64,000 nucleotides of DNA from Rhodococcus sp. KBS0724 (lineage in GTDB: Bacteria > Actinomycetota > Actinomycetes > Mycobacteriales > Mycobacteriaceae), in NCBI RefSeq assembly GCF_005938745.2, contig NZ_VCBX02000001.1, positions 5,904,501 to 5,968,500 on the forward strand, written 5' to 3'. The notes beneath the pieces were generated by a model that had not been told where the DNA came from, did not search any database, and worked only from the letters and a program-made list of their open reading frames with translations. The position numbers were made by a program, and so were the translations under genes. This document shows, piece by piece, positions 26,520-34,733 of the stretch; the first letter of the stretch is position 1; every line of letters begins with the position of its first letter.

Positions 26520-27379
26520 CCGGTCTGGAGATACTCGAAACCGGTCCGCTGAGCTTGATCCAGGACCTCGGCCGGACCGGTCATCTACGCTCCGGCGTCG
26601 GCGTGTCCGGCGCTGCTGACAGGCGGTCATTGCGGCTCGGCAATCGACTGGTCGGTAACTCCGAAGATGCTGCCGGAGTGGAAATTCTGATGGGTGGTCT
26701 GAGTCTTCGCGCGCATCAGCAGATCACCCTCGCATTCACCGGAGCCCCCGCGCAGGCGTACCTCGACGGCATTCCTGTGGGGCATTCGAGCGTCGTCGTC
26801 GCGGGGCCCGGCCAGGTGGTCCGCTTGGATTACGCACCCAGCGGACTACGGACGTACCTGAGCATCCGGGGCGGAATCGCAGTACCCGAAATTCTCGGAT
26901 CACGCAGTACCGACACACTTTCCGGGATCGGGCCGGCACCACTCAAGCCCAACGACGTACTACCGATCGGGCCAACTCCCGTTGTTTTTCCGCTCGTGGA
27001 CGTGGCGCCTGTTCCGGCGGTTTCGAACGGAACACTCGACATCAAGGTGATCTTCGGGCCGCGCGCGGATCGATTCTCCAATCCGGAAACCTTGATGCAG
27101 GGGCGATGGGCGGTCTCGACAGACTCCGATCGCATCGGAGCCAGACTCGATCGCGTCGGCGATGACGCACTCCTGCAGCGGGCCGACGGACTCGAGTTGC
27201 CCACAGAAGGCGTTGCACTCGGTTCCATCCAGGTTCCGCCCAGCGGCCAGCCCGTCATTTTCCTGGCAGATCACCCCATCACCGGCGGATATCCCGTGGT
27301 CGGCGTGGTGACCGACGCGGATATCGACCGACTAGGCCAAGCCCGTCCGGGTCAGCAGATCAGGTTCACCGGTATCTGA
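26516..27379 (+). CDS. pxpC: 5-oxoprolinase subunit PxpC (biotin-dependent carboxyltransferase-like)
   Basis: 287-residue allophanate-hydrolase subunit 2/KipA-type protein, the partner of PxpB. It begins TGLEILETGPLSLIQDLGR, with GVGVSGAADRRSLRLGN and GGIAVPEILGSRSTDT further on, ending in PITGGYPVVGVVTDADID. GTG 26516 overlaps the pxpB stop (GTGA). It closes the operon; the convergent SDR gene follows 11 bases later without a visible terminator. Confidence 0.92.
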   Translation: MTGLEILETGPLSLIQDLGRTGHLRSGVGVSGAADRRSLRLGNRLVGNSEDAAGVEILMGGLSLRAHQQITLAFTGAPAQAYLDGIPVGHSSVVVAGPGQVVRLDYAPSGLRTYLSIRGGIAVPEILGSRSTDTLSGIGPAPLKPNDVLPIGPTPVVFPLVDVAPVPAVSNGTLDIKVIFGPRADRFSNPETLMQGRWAVSTDSDRIGARLDRVGDDALLQRADGLELPTEGVALGSIQVPPSGQPVIFLADHPITGGYPVVGVVTDADIDRLGQARPGQQIRFTGI

Positions 27380-27390
27380 AGGTAATTAAC

Positions 27391-28134
27391 TCAGTCGGAC
27401 AAGGCATTACCAGTCAATTCCGGGTAGACCTGCTCGACGCAGTCGCGCCGGGTGTACATGTCCCAGTAGCGTTCGGCGATGTCATCCGGGTCGACAATCG
27501 GAAATTCGATACCGTCGAAGGCCGTGGCATTGTCCGCCGCGTCCGGTACGACGGGGGCATTCTCGCTGCGGGCGATTCCCGCTGCGATCGCCAGAGTCCC
27601 GGCGTAGACGCCGGTATCGGCCAGTTCGGCGTTGAGTGAGTACAGGTAATTGCGGGCGGCGGCCATGACAGGTCCGGGTCCACTGAAGTTCGGACTCGGC
27701 ACTACAGCGGAAAAGCCCTGCGTCAACAGGAAAGCGCCGTCGCCACGTTCGACCATTTCCGGCAACACTGCTTGGACTATCTCTACCGGGGTGAGCAAGA
27801 ACAGTGGAATCAGCGCTTGCAGAGCGGTCGCGTCCAGTTCGGTGGCCGGGGTGAACCCGAGGCCAGCGGGGACCGGGCCGTACCCGACTACATCGATCCT
27901 GCCGAACCTGGCCCGAATGGCGTCCACGACTGCGGGGACCTGAGATGGCTCGGTCAGATCCGCCGGAAAAGCCGCAGCCTCGATGCCGTCGTCGGCGAGT
28001 TGGCTGACGAGTGCGTCCAGCCTTTCCTGTCTCCGGGCTATCAGGGCGACGCGGAAGCCTTCGCGGCCGAAACGGCGAGCCATCGAGATGCCAAGACCGG
28101 TACCGGCGCCGAAGACGGCGATCACTTTCGACAT
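27391..28134 (-). CDS. Atypical SDR-fold protein lacking the YxxxK pair
   Basis: 247 residues with a Rossmann start FGAGTGLGISMARRFG and ARRQERLDAL, so an SDR-fold nucleotide-binding protein. The catalytic Tyr and Lys are missing: the expected region reads GPVMAAARNYLYSLN, with no YxxxK. It may be a non-classical reductase, or a binding or regulatory protein. ATG 28134. Divergent from a TetR regulator (28280), with two similar operators between them, so it is the likely target of that repressor. Convergent with pxpC. Substrate unknown. Confidence 0.78.
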   Translation of the reverse strand: MSKVIAVFGAGTGLGISMARRFGREGFRVALIARRQERLDALVSQLADDGIEAAAFPADLTEPSQVPAVVDAIRARFGRIDVVGYGPVPAGLGFTPATELDATALQALIPLFLLTPVEIVQAVLPEMVERGDGAFLLTQGFSAVVPSPNFSGPGPVMAAARNYLYSLNAELADTGVYAGTLAIAAGIARSENAPVVPDAADNATAFDGIEFPIVDPDDIAERYWDMYTRRDCVEQVYPELTGNALSD

Positions 28135-28157
28135 GTAAGTCTCCTTGCTATCAGCTT

Positions 28158-28179
28158 AAGTTGACCAATGGGTCAACTT
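28158..28179. promoter_or_regulatory. Perfect palindromic operator 1 (TetR target)
   Basis: Nine-base arms AAGTTGACC and GGTCAACTT around AATG, perfect. It lies 24 bases upstream of the SDR start. A second copy with the same 22-base geometry lies 18 bases further on, towards the TetR gene. Typical of an autoregulated TetR/target pair. Confidence 0.7.
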
Positions 28180-28197
28180 GTTTTCACAGTAGCATCT

Positions 28198-28219
28198 AAT
28201 TTGAACCCATGGTCAACTT
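28198..28219. promoter_or_regulatory. Imperfect operator 2 (TetR target)
   Basis: 22-base element matching operator 1 at 16 of 22 positions, with the right arm GGTCAACTT identical and the left arm AATTTGAAC degenerate. It lies 60 bases before the TetR start. Probably a weaker site for the same regulator, allowing autoregulation. Confidence 0.55.
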
Positions 28220-28279
28220 AATCGGTTCGAAATGATGCGAGCATGTAGGTAACGAGCCGGGACCAGGAGGAACAACAGG

Positions 28280-28912
28280 ATGCGGGCCGACGCGGAACGA
28301 AACGCAAGCAAGCTGCGAGCAGCCGCAGCCGAGCTCTTTCACGAGCGCGGTCTTCAGGTACCACTGAAGGAGATCGCCGGCCGGGCCGGCGTCAGCCACG
28401 GCACCCTCTACAACCTCTTCGGCAGCCGCGAAGCCCTCATCGACGACGTTGTGGTCGACCTCGCCGCCGACCGATTCGACGAGGTCGCCGCGCATGCCCT
28501 GGCCTGCGAAGATGCGTGGGCGGGGTTCGTCTACTACGTCGAGAAGATCAGCGAGATGCAGGCCACCGATCCCATGCTCGCCGATGTACTGAGCGGGCGC
28601 TACCCCGGCGCCGAGCGCCTGATGGCCCTGTGCGACCGGGCACACGGATCCGCTACCGCGATCATGGAACGGGCTCAGCTTGCCGGAATGCTTCGTCCGG
28701 ATTTCACCGGAGAGGACTTCGCCCTCACTTTCGGCGCCCTTACCCAGCTCGCGCGAGCCGGCTCGGATGTCGCCCCGGACGTCTGGCGCCGCAGCGTCGC
28801 ATTTCTACTCGACGGATTACGTGTCGAGGCCGCCCGACATCCGCTCCCGGTCGTCCCGCTGTCACCACCTCAGGTGTACGAAGTGCTGGGCAGGCTCAAC
28901 GGGAAACAATAG
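28280..28912 (+). CDS. TetR family transcriptional regulator
   Basis: 210 residues. The helix-turn-helix occupies about 10-55 (LKEIAGRAGVSHGTLYNLFGSREALI), followed by a divergent ligand-binding domain with SBD-like helices. ATG 28280 has a full AGGAGG nine bases upstream. Divergent from the atypical SDR gene; the palindromes at 28158 and 28198 are the expected binding sites. Probably a repressor of the SDR gene and itself; the ligand is unknown. Confidence 0.88.
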   Translation: MRADAERNASKLRAAAAELFHERGLQVPLKEIAGRAGVSHGTLYNLFGSREALIDDVVVDLAADRFDEVAAHALACEDAWAGFVYYVEKISEMQATDPMLADVLSGRYPGAERLMALCDRAHGSATAIMERAQLAGMLRPDFTGEDFALTFGALTQLARAGSDVAPDVWRRSVAFLLDGLRVEAARHPLPVVPLSPPQVYEVLGRLNGKQ

Positions 28913-29066
28913 GGCCGGCTGCAACTCGCGGTCCGCACACTTTCGCCACATGTCACTTCCGAAACTGACACGGCGATCCGCTTTACGGCGCTGTGAACAC
29001 GTCGGTGCCGTGACAAATTCAGATGTTATGGTCGGTTCTGAGCAATCGGAGTAAGGAAGATCAGAC

Positions 29067-29096
29067 ATGGTTGGTGAACTCGACATCTCCGGGTAA
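29067..29096 (+). CDS. Nine-codon leader peptide of ABC-F attenuator
   Basis: Short ORF ATG...TAA encoding MVGELDISG, preceded by AAGGA at nine bases. It ends inside the stem of the hairpin 29089-29103: the final codons TCC GGG TAA form the ascending arm and loop. It lies 128 bases before an ABC-F ribosome-protection gene. This arrangement is that of ribosome-mediated attenuation, in which antibiotic-slowed ribosomes on the leader would block terminator formation. Translation is inferred, not shown. The rest of the 312-base gap 28913-29224 holds only this leader, its hairpins and the promoter. Confidence 0.6.
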   Translation: MVGELDISG

Positions 29097-29107
29097 GACC
29101 CGGTTTT
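29089..29107 (+). terminator. Intrinsic terminator overlapping leader ORF
   Basis: Stem CCGGGT/ACCCGG with loop AAG (29089-29103), followed directly by TTTT. The leader ORF stop codon falls in the loop. It is placed to end transcription before the ABC-F gene unless a ribosome covers the left arm. Confidence 0.65.
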
Positions 29108-29110
29108 GAC

Positions 29111-29150
29111 GGCCACCGGTAGGCGCTAAGCGAGCGCCGCCGCCGTGGCC
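29111..29150 (+). promoter_or_regulatory. Second leader hairpin upstream of ABC-F gene
   Basis: Nested inverted repeats: outer GGCCAC (29111-29116) with GTGGCC (29145-29150), inner GGCGCT (29122-29127) with AGCGCC (29133-29138). A pyrimidine-rich ATTTCTTTT follows at about 29169-29177. It could be a second terminator or an alternative fold in the attenuation leader. Confidence 0.45.
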
Positions 29151-29224
29151 ATGTCGTCGTTCACCACATCATTTCTTTTCGCGGAGCAGCTTTGACGTGC
29201 CCGCGCGACACCCGAGGTCTCATC

Positions 29225-30883
29225 ATGTCCGATGCATATATCGTCTGTTCACAACTGTCGTTCGCCTGGCCGGACGACACACAGGTTTTCGAAGACCTGT
29301 CCTTCAGCGTGCCCGGTGGCCGGACCGGGCTGGTAGCTCCGAACGGCGCCGGAAAGAGCACCCTTCTCCGGTTGATCGCCGGTGAGCTGCCTCTAGGCGG
29401 TGGCCGTGTGTCCGTCGACGGCACGCTCGGGTACCTCCCGCAGAGCTTGCCGCTGACCGGAAACCTGACTGTTGCCGAGGTTTTGGGGATTGCACCGGTA
29501 CTGGCGGCATTGGACTCGGTCGAGTCGGGGGATGCCGCCGAAGAGCACTTCACCACCATCGGCTCCGACTGGGACATCGAGGAACGAACCCGTGCCCAAC
29601 TGGACCGTCTCGGTTTGGGGGAGTTGCCGTTCGACCGCAGACTGGCCACGCTCAGCGGCGGCCAGGTCGTCTCACTCGGTCTCGCTGCGCAACTGCTGCG
29701 CCGCCCCGACGTGCTGTTACTCGACGAGCCGACGAACAACCTCGATCTCGACGCACGGCACAAGCTATACGACGTCCTCGACGAGTGGAACGGGTGCCTG
29801 CTACTGGTCAGCCACGATCGTGTCCTGCTGGACCGCATGGACCGCATCGCGGAACTCGACGGCGGTGAGATCCGTTTCTACGGTGGAAATTTTACCGAAT
29901 ACGAAAGTTCCGTGGATGCCGCGCGGGAGGTTGCCGAGAAGAACATCCGCAATGCCGAGCAGGACGTCAAGCGGGAGAAACGGGAATTACAGCAGGCGCG
30001 TGAACGTGCCGCCCGCCGTGCAAGCAACGCAGCACGCAATCTGGGCAACGCCGGGCTGCCGAAGATCTTTGCCGGGACGATGAAACGTAATGCCCAGGAG
30101 TCTGCCGGTAAGGCGAACGAGACACATTCGGCCCGGGTCGAGTCTGCAAAAGCCCGACTCGACGCCGCCGGGCGCGCGTTGCGCGATGAACAACGAATCG
30201 CAGTGGAATTACCTGACACCAACGTTCCTTCCGGCCGTACGGTGTTCTCCGGCGACCGGATTCAATTCCGTTTCGGCGAGCGGGAGGTCTTCGCCGACGG
30301 CGGCGCAGACTTGGCGATACGCGGACCTGAGCGAATCGCGGTGACCGGTCCGAACGGTGCGGGCAAATCGACGTTGCTGAAGATCATCCGGGGCGAACTG
30401 ACTCCGAGCGGCGGCGAGATCACCCGAGCAGAGGGCCGCGTCGCGTATGTGTCGCAGCGACTCGATCTACTCGATCTGAACCTCACCGTCGCGGAGAACT
30501 TGGCTGTCTTCGCGCCGGACATGCCGGCACCACAGCGGATGAACCTGTTGGCACGCTTCCTCTTTCGAGGATCGCGCGTGCACCTTCCGGTCGGGTCACT
30601 CTCCGGCGGCGAGCGACTGCGGGCGACTCTCGCGTGCGTACTGTTCACCGAGCCAGCACCTCAATTGTTGTTGCTGGACGAACCGACCAACAATCTCGAC
30701 CTGGTCAGTGTCGCGCAACTGGAAAGCGCACTCAATGCCTATCAGGGCGCCTTCGTGGTGGTCAGCCATGACGAACGGTTCCTGTCCGAGGTGAAGGTCG
30801 AGCGCTGGTTGCGGTTGTCGGACGGACGCTTACGCGAAGTCGCCGCACCGGCCGCCCTCACTCCCGGTGGTGCGCATGCCTGA
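29225..30883 (+). CDS. ABC-F ribosomal protection protein (first of tandem pair)
   Basis: 552 residues with two ABC ATPase domains and no membrane segment, the ABC-F plan. NBD1 has Walker A PNGAGKST (about 37-45), signature LSGGQ and Walker B LLLDEPTNNLDL. The inter-domain linker (about 215-310) is rich in Arg, Ala and Lys and would reach the ribosomal peptidyl-transferase centre. NBD2 has GPNGAGKST, LSGGERLRA and LLLDEPTNNLDL. Members of the antibiotic-resistance branch dislodge macrolides, lincosamides, streptogramins or pleuromutilins. ATG 29225 has GAGG seven bases upstream. It overlaps the second ABC-F gene by eight bases and is preceded by an attenuator-like leader, both of which favour a resistance role. 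Confidence 0.85.
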   Translation: MSDAYIVCSQLSFAWPDDTQVFEDLSFSVPGGRTGLVAPNGAGKSTLLRLIAGELPLGGGRVSVDGTLGYLPQSLPLTGNLTVAEVLGIAPVLAALDSVESGDAAEEHFTTIGSDWDIEERTRAQLDRLGLGELPFDRRLATLSGGQVVSLGLAAQLLRRPDVLLLDEPTNNLDLDARHKLYDVLDEWNGCLLLVSHDRVLLDRMDRIAELDGGEIRFYGGNFTEYESSVDAAREVAEKNIRNAEQDVKREKRELQQARERAARRASNAARNLGNAGLPKIFAGTMKRNAQESAGKANETHSARVESAKARLDAAGRALRDEQRIAVELPDTNVPSGRTVFSGDRIQFRFGEREVFADGGADLAIRGPERIAVTGPNGAGKSTLLKIIRGELTPSGGEITRAEGRVAYVSQRLDLLDLNLTVAENLAVFAPDMPAPQRMNLLARFLFRGSRVHLPVGSLSGGERLRATLACVLFTEPAPQLLLLDEPTNNLDLVSVAQLESALNAYQGAFVVVSHDERFLSEVKVERWLRLSDGRLREVAAPAALTPGGAHA

Positions 30884-32489
30884 AACAGCTTTGATTGCAC
30901 AAGGTCTCGTCCGCACACTCGGCGCGCGGCGAGTGCTCGACGGCATCTTCCTCACTGCAGCACCTGGTGATCGGATCGGTCTCATCGGCGAGAACGGTGT
31001 CGGAAAGTCGACCCTGCTGAGAGTGCTCGCCGGCGCGGACGAACCCGACGCAGGCAGTGTGGAGCGGCCGGCCGACCTCGGGTTCCTACAGCAGGAAATG
31101 GTGTACGGCAACGACACGACTATTGCCGACGTGCTCGACGCCGCCCTTCACCATGCGCGCGCGATAGTCGCCGAAATCGACAGACTTGCACAGGAACTCA
31201 GCCGCGCGCCCGAAGATCCGCCCGTGCTCGATGCCTACGCGGAATGCCTCGCACGGGCGCAGCGGCACGAGGTCTGGGACGCGGACCGTCGCGCCGAGAT
31301 GATTCTCGCCGGTCTCGGGCTCGCGAACACACCACACCACCGCAGCCTTGCGTCGTTGTCGGGTGGACAACGTAGCCGGCTGGCGTTGGCGGCGTTGATG
31401 GTTCGGCGGCCGTCGGCGTTGTTGCTCGACGAGCCGACCAACCACCTCGACGACGACGCGGCAAAGTTTCTCGCCGAACATTTGTGCAGCTTGCCCGGGG
31501 TCGTCCTCGTGGCCAGCCATGACCGGGCGTTCCTCGACGCCGTCTGCACGGATCTCATCGACCTCGATCCGGCGATGGACGGTCCTACCCGATACGGCGG
31601 TAACTACACCACCTACCTGCTGCAGAAACGGGCTGAACGGGAACGCTGGCAACGGCGTTTCGACGAAGAACAGAAGGATGCGGATGCGTTGCGCCACGCG
31701 GCCGGAGTGAGCGCATACGAGGTTGCGCCGAATCACGTGAAACGCGACAACGAAAAGATGGGATACGGTCACGCCGGAGGGCGAGTGCAGAACCAGATCG
31801 CTCGCCGCGTTCGGAGCGCTACCCGCAGGCTGGAAAAGCTCGAACGAGACCGGATTGCCGAACCCCCGCAAGCTCTTCGGTTCAATCCCCGCCCGTTCGT
31901 CACGTCACCGCAGAGCGAATTCCTACTGTCATTGCGGGCGGTTCGAGTTCCGGGCCGAATGACGATGGGCAGTCTCGATATCACCCCCACCGATCGTCTA
32001 CTCGTCACCGGAGCCAACGGCGCCGGGAAATCCACATTGCTAGCGGTACTCGCGGGTGCACTGGACCACACCGGCACCCTGACCCGAAAACCTGACCTGA
32101 CGATTGGCCTGTTGGCTCAGGACACCACGTTCGATCGACCCGACCGCACTGCCCGAGAAATCTACGATCTGGCGCTCGGCGCGGAACTTGCCGAGTCGGT
32201 ACCTCTGAATTCCCTTGGTCTGTTGTCGGTTCGAGATCAGGACGCGATGGTGGGTGAGTTGTCCGTCGGTCAGCGTCGACGACTGGCGCTGGCTCTGTTG
32301 GTGGCGCGCCCTCCGGAGTTGCTGCTTCTGGACGAGCCGACCAATCACCTGTCTCCGAGTTTGTGCGATGAGTTGGAGGAGGCTTTGGGGACCGGCTCCG
32401 GAGCCGTCGTTCTGGCCAGCCACGACCGGTGGCTACGATCCCGCTGGCACGGCAAGGAGGTCCGAATGCAGGGCCTGGAATCGCAGTAG
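30876..32489 (+). CDS. ABC-F protein (second of tandem pair)
   Basis: 537 residues, two NBDs: ENGVGKST, LSGGQRSRLALA and LLLDEPTNHLDD in the first; ANGAGKST, LSVGQRRRLALA and LLLDEPTNHLSP in the second. The signature SVGQ in NBD2 deviates from SGGQ. The linker (about 245-330, QKRAERERWQRRFDEEQKDA) differs strongly from the first protein's linker, so this is not a recent duplicate. It resembles the actinobacterial self-resistance ABC-F group (TlrC/OleB-like in general form). ATG 30876 overlaps the first gene by eight bases (translationally coupled); GTG 30867 is less likely. Confidence 0.85.
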   Translation: MPETALIAQGLVRTLGARRVLDGIFLTAAPGDRIGLIGENGVGKSTLLRVLAGADEPDAGSVERPADLGFLQQEMVYGNDTTIADVLDAALHHARAIVAEIDRLAQELSRAPEDPPVLDAYAECLARAQRHEVWDADRRAEMILAGLGLANTPHHRSLASLSGGQRSRLALAALMVRRPSALLLDEPTNHLDDDAAKFLAEHLCSLPGVVLVASHDRAFLDAVCTDLIDLDPAMDGPTRYGGNYTTYLLQKRAERERWQRRFDEEQKDADALRHAAGVSAYEVAPNHVKRDNEKMGYGHAGGRVQNQIARRVRSATRRLEKLERDRIAEPPQALRFNPRPFVTSPQSEFLLSLRAVRVPGRMTMGSLDITPTDRLLVTGANGAGKSTLLAVLAGALDHTGTLTRKPDLTIGLLAQDTTFDRPDRTAREIYDLALGAELAESVPLNSLGLLSVRDQDAMVGELSVGQRRRLALALLVARPPELLLLDEPTNHLSPSLCDELEEALGTGSGAVVLASHDRWLRSRWHGKEVRMQGLESQ

Positions 32490-32535
32490 GGCACTCGGGC
32501 CAGTTGTTGTCGGACCCAACCGTCACACTGGACCT

Positions 32536-34086
32536 GTGAGAGTTGTCCTGGTTCCCGGTAGTACGACGTCCACGGGAGCAGTCACCGCGACGGTTGTTCG
32601 CACCGACCCCGACGGGACTCCTGTCGGCGACCGCGTCGAGTATCCCGACGTGGTCGCCGCAGTCCAGGCCATCGAGGATGCCGAGCACCCGCGGTGGGTG
32701 TGGCCGAGCACGGCGTCGGTGTATCCGATGTTGTTGCGGGCAGGAGTTCACGTCGGGCGCTGCCACGATATTTCGCTGACCCGCGCGATCCTGAGTATGC
32801 GCGCGGGTCAGCCGTCACCCCCGGCCGAAGAGTCCGACGACGACCGTCTCGGCTTGTTCGACACCGCGCCCGTCCTCGATCCTGATGCCGTTGTTGCCGA
32901 GTTCGCGGAGCAACGCGCCACCATCGGCGCCGACTCCCGCCTGGATCTGTTGATTGCCGCAGAATCAGCCGGTGCGCTCAGCGCCGCTGAAATGACGCAC
33001 ACCGGTTTGCCGTTCTCGACGCAAAAGCATCGCGAACTCCTCGAGGAGAGACTCGGCCCCCGGCCGTCGGGTTACGACCTCCCCGTTCGGATGCAGGAAC
33101 TTGCCACCCAGATCAGCGATGCCTTCGGGCGCACCGTGAACCCGGCGTCGTCCGTCGAGATCACCGAAGCATTCGGTCGCCAGGGCATCGAACTGCCGTC
33201 GACGCGCAAGTGGTTTCTGCAGGAAGTCGATCATCCAGCGGTTCCGTTGCTTCTGCGTCACCGTGAACTCGCCAAGCTGTACAGCACCAATGGCTGGCAA
33301 TGGATGGACAGCTGGGTGCGCGGTGATCGCTTCCGCCCCGTCTACGTTCCCGGTGGAGTTGTCTCGGGCCGGTGGGCAAGTCGGGGCGGCGGCGCCCTGC
33401 AGATTCCGAAAACCATGCGGTCGAGCGTTGTTGCCGATCCCGGACACGTATTCGTGGTGGCCGACGCCGGTCAGCTGGAACCGCGCATCCTGGCCGCCAT
33501 GTCACGCGACCGTCGCATGATGGCGGCAGCCGGTGACGACGATCTGTACGCGCTTGTCGGCGCCGAAGCCTTTGGCGGCGACCGCGCCAAAGCCAAAGTT
33601 GCCATCCTCGGAGTGCTCTACGGCGCCACCGCCGGTGAAGCCAAAGCACTACTCACGTTGCTGCGGAAGCGTTTCCCCGTAGCTGTCGAGTACGTCGAGC
33701 AGGCAGCCAAAGCCGGCGAACGCGGCGAAGTAGTGCACTCTCTGCTCGGTCGAGCTTGTCCCCCACCGTCTGTCGATTTCTATTCGCACGGCGACGCTCA
33801 CGCGCGCGGACGCTTCACCCGCAACTTCGTCGTGCAGGCGACGGCGTCGGAGTGGGCGTTGTGTCTCCTCGCCGACCTGCGTCGACGCCTCGCCGAGGAT
33901 CCGGACGGCGAATTGGTGTTCTTCCAGCACGACGAAGTTGTGGTGCACACCCGCAACCCCGAATCCGGGACGGCTCACGTATTGGCCGCAGCAGCGTCGG
34001 CCACTCGATTGTTGTTCGGCAACACTGCTGTTCGGTTTCCCATGGAGGTGGGAGTGCGCGAAAGCTACGGAAAAGACATCCTCTAG
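32536..34086 (+). CDS. Pol I-like DNA polymerase with degenerate 3'-5' exonuclease domain
   Basis: 516 residues. The C-terminal two thirds is a family A polymerase: motif A VVADAGQLEPRI with the metal Asp, O-helix RAKAKVAILGVLYGAT with Arg, Lys and Tyr, and motif C FFQHDEVVVHT with the second metal Asp. The N-terminal region (about 1-150) sits where the exonuclease domain belongs but has no DxE motif (it reads VVLVPGSTTSTG), so proofreading is doubtful. No 5'-nuclease domain. Such PolA paralogues occur widely in mycobacteria and rhodococci as accessory polymerases. GTG 32536. Its stop overlaps the convergent ABC gene's stop. Confidence 0.82.
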   Translation: MRVVLVPGSTTSTGAVTATVVRTDPDGTPVGDRVEYPDVVAAVQAIEDAEHPRWVWPSTASVYPMLLRAGVHVGRCHDISLTRAILSMRAGQPSPPAEESDDDRLGLFDTAPVLDPDAVVAEFAEQRATIGADSRLDLLIAAESAGALSAAEMTHTGLPFSTQKHRELLEERLGPRPSGYDLPVRMQELATQISDAFGRTVNPASSVEITEAFGRQGIELPSTRKWFLQEVDHPAVPLLLRHRELAKLYSTNGWQWMDSWVRGDRFRPVYVPGGVVSGRWASRGGGALQIPKTMRSSVVADPGHVFVVADAGQLEPRILAAMSRDRRMMAAAGDDDLYALVGAEAFGGDRAKAKVAILGVLYGATAGEAKALLTLLRKRFPVAVEYVEQAAKAGERGEVVHSLLGRACPPPSVDFYSHGDAHARGRFTRNFVVQATASEWALCLLADLRRRLAEDPDGELVFFQHDEVVVHTRNPESGTAHVLAAAASATRLLFGNTAVRFPMEVGVRESYGKDIL

Positions 34087-34733
34087 CGCGCCCGGATGCC
34101 GTCGAGTTCGTGAACGTCTGCGCAGCACGCGTCGAGCAGGTCACGATCGTGACTGATGAGCAGTACCCCGATGCCGTGATCGGTTGCCCGGCGCTCGATC
34201 AATCTGACGAGGGTGGCGGTGGTCGCGGCGTCGAGCATCGCGGTGGCCTCGTCGCAAATGAGGTAACGAGGTTGCTGCGCCAAGGATCTCGCCAGTGCGG
34301 CGCGTTGGAGTTGGCCGTCGCTGACCTGGTGGGGTCGACGCGTCAGCAAGTCGGCAGTGAGACCAACCTCTGCTGCCAGTTCTTCGATGTCGACGGCGCG
34401 GCCCGCGATGTCGGCGGGCTGGCCGATGATCCGAGCCAGCGTGTACCGCGGATCGGTTGCAGCGCGGGGCGATTGGAAGAGCATCGACACCGCACCTCTG
34501 AGCGCAGCGGGAACGCCGAACTTGGTTCCGCCGACCGGGGAACCGTCGATCTGCACTTCGCCGGACCACGGCGCGTCCAGCGACGCGAGAATCCGTGCCA
34601 GCGTCGATTTTCCGGTTCCGGACGGCCCGGTCAACCCGACCACACCCCCGGCCGGGATCTCGAGGGAAACCTTCTCGAGAACGGGACGGCCACGCTCGTA
34701 GCCGCCGGTGACATCGACCGCGCGCAAACTCAT
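34083..34733 (-). CDS. Peptide/nickel-type ABC transporter ATP-binding protein (second NBD)
   Basis: 216-residue ATPase: Walker A GPSGTGKST (about 35-43), signature VSDGQLQRAALARSL and Walker B YLICDEATAMLD. It is shorter than the other ATPase in the operon because it lacks the C-terminal Opp/Dpp extension. ATG 34733 overlaps the upstream ATPase stop (ATGA). Last gene of the five-gene importer. With its partner at 34730-35641 it would energise the heterodimeric permease. Confidence 0.87.
   Translation of the reverse strand: MSLRAVDVTGGYERGRPVLEKVSLEIPAGGVVGLTGPSGTGKSTLARILASLDAPWSGEVQIDGSPVGGTKFGVPAALRGAVSMLFQSPRAATDPRYTLARIIGQPADIAGRAVDIEELAAEVGLTADLLTRRPHQVSDGQLQRAALARSLAQQPRYLICDEATAMLDAATTATLVRLIERRATDHGIGVLLISHDRDLLDACCADVHELDGIRAR

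Noticed and set aside
29001..29040. WhiB7-type promoter for the ABC-F operon
   Set aside because: No clear AT-rich element directly before a plausible -35, and spacing to TATGGT is wrong. Left unassigned.
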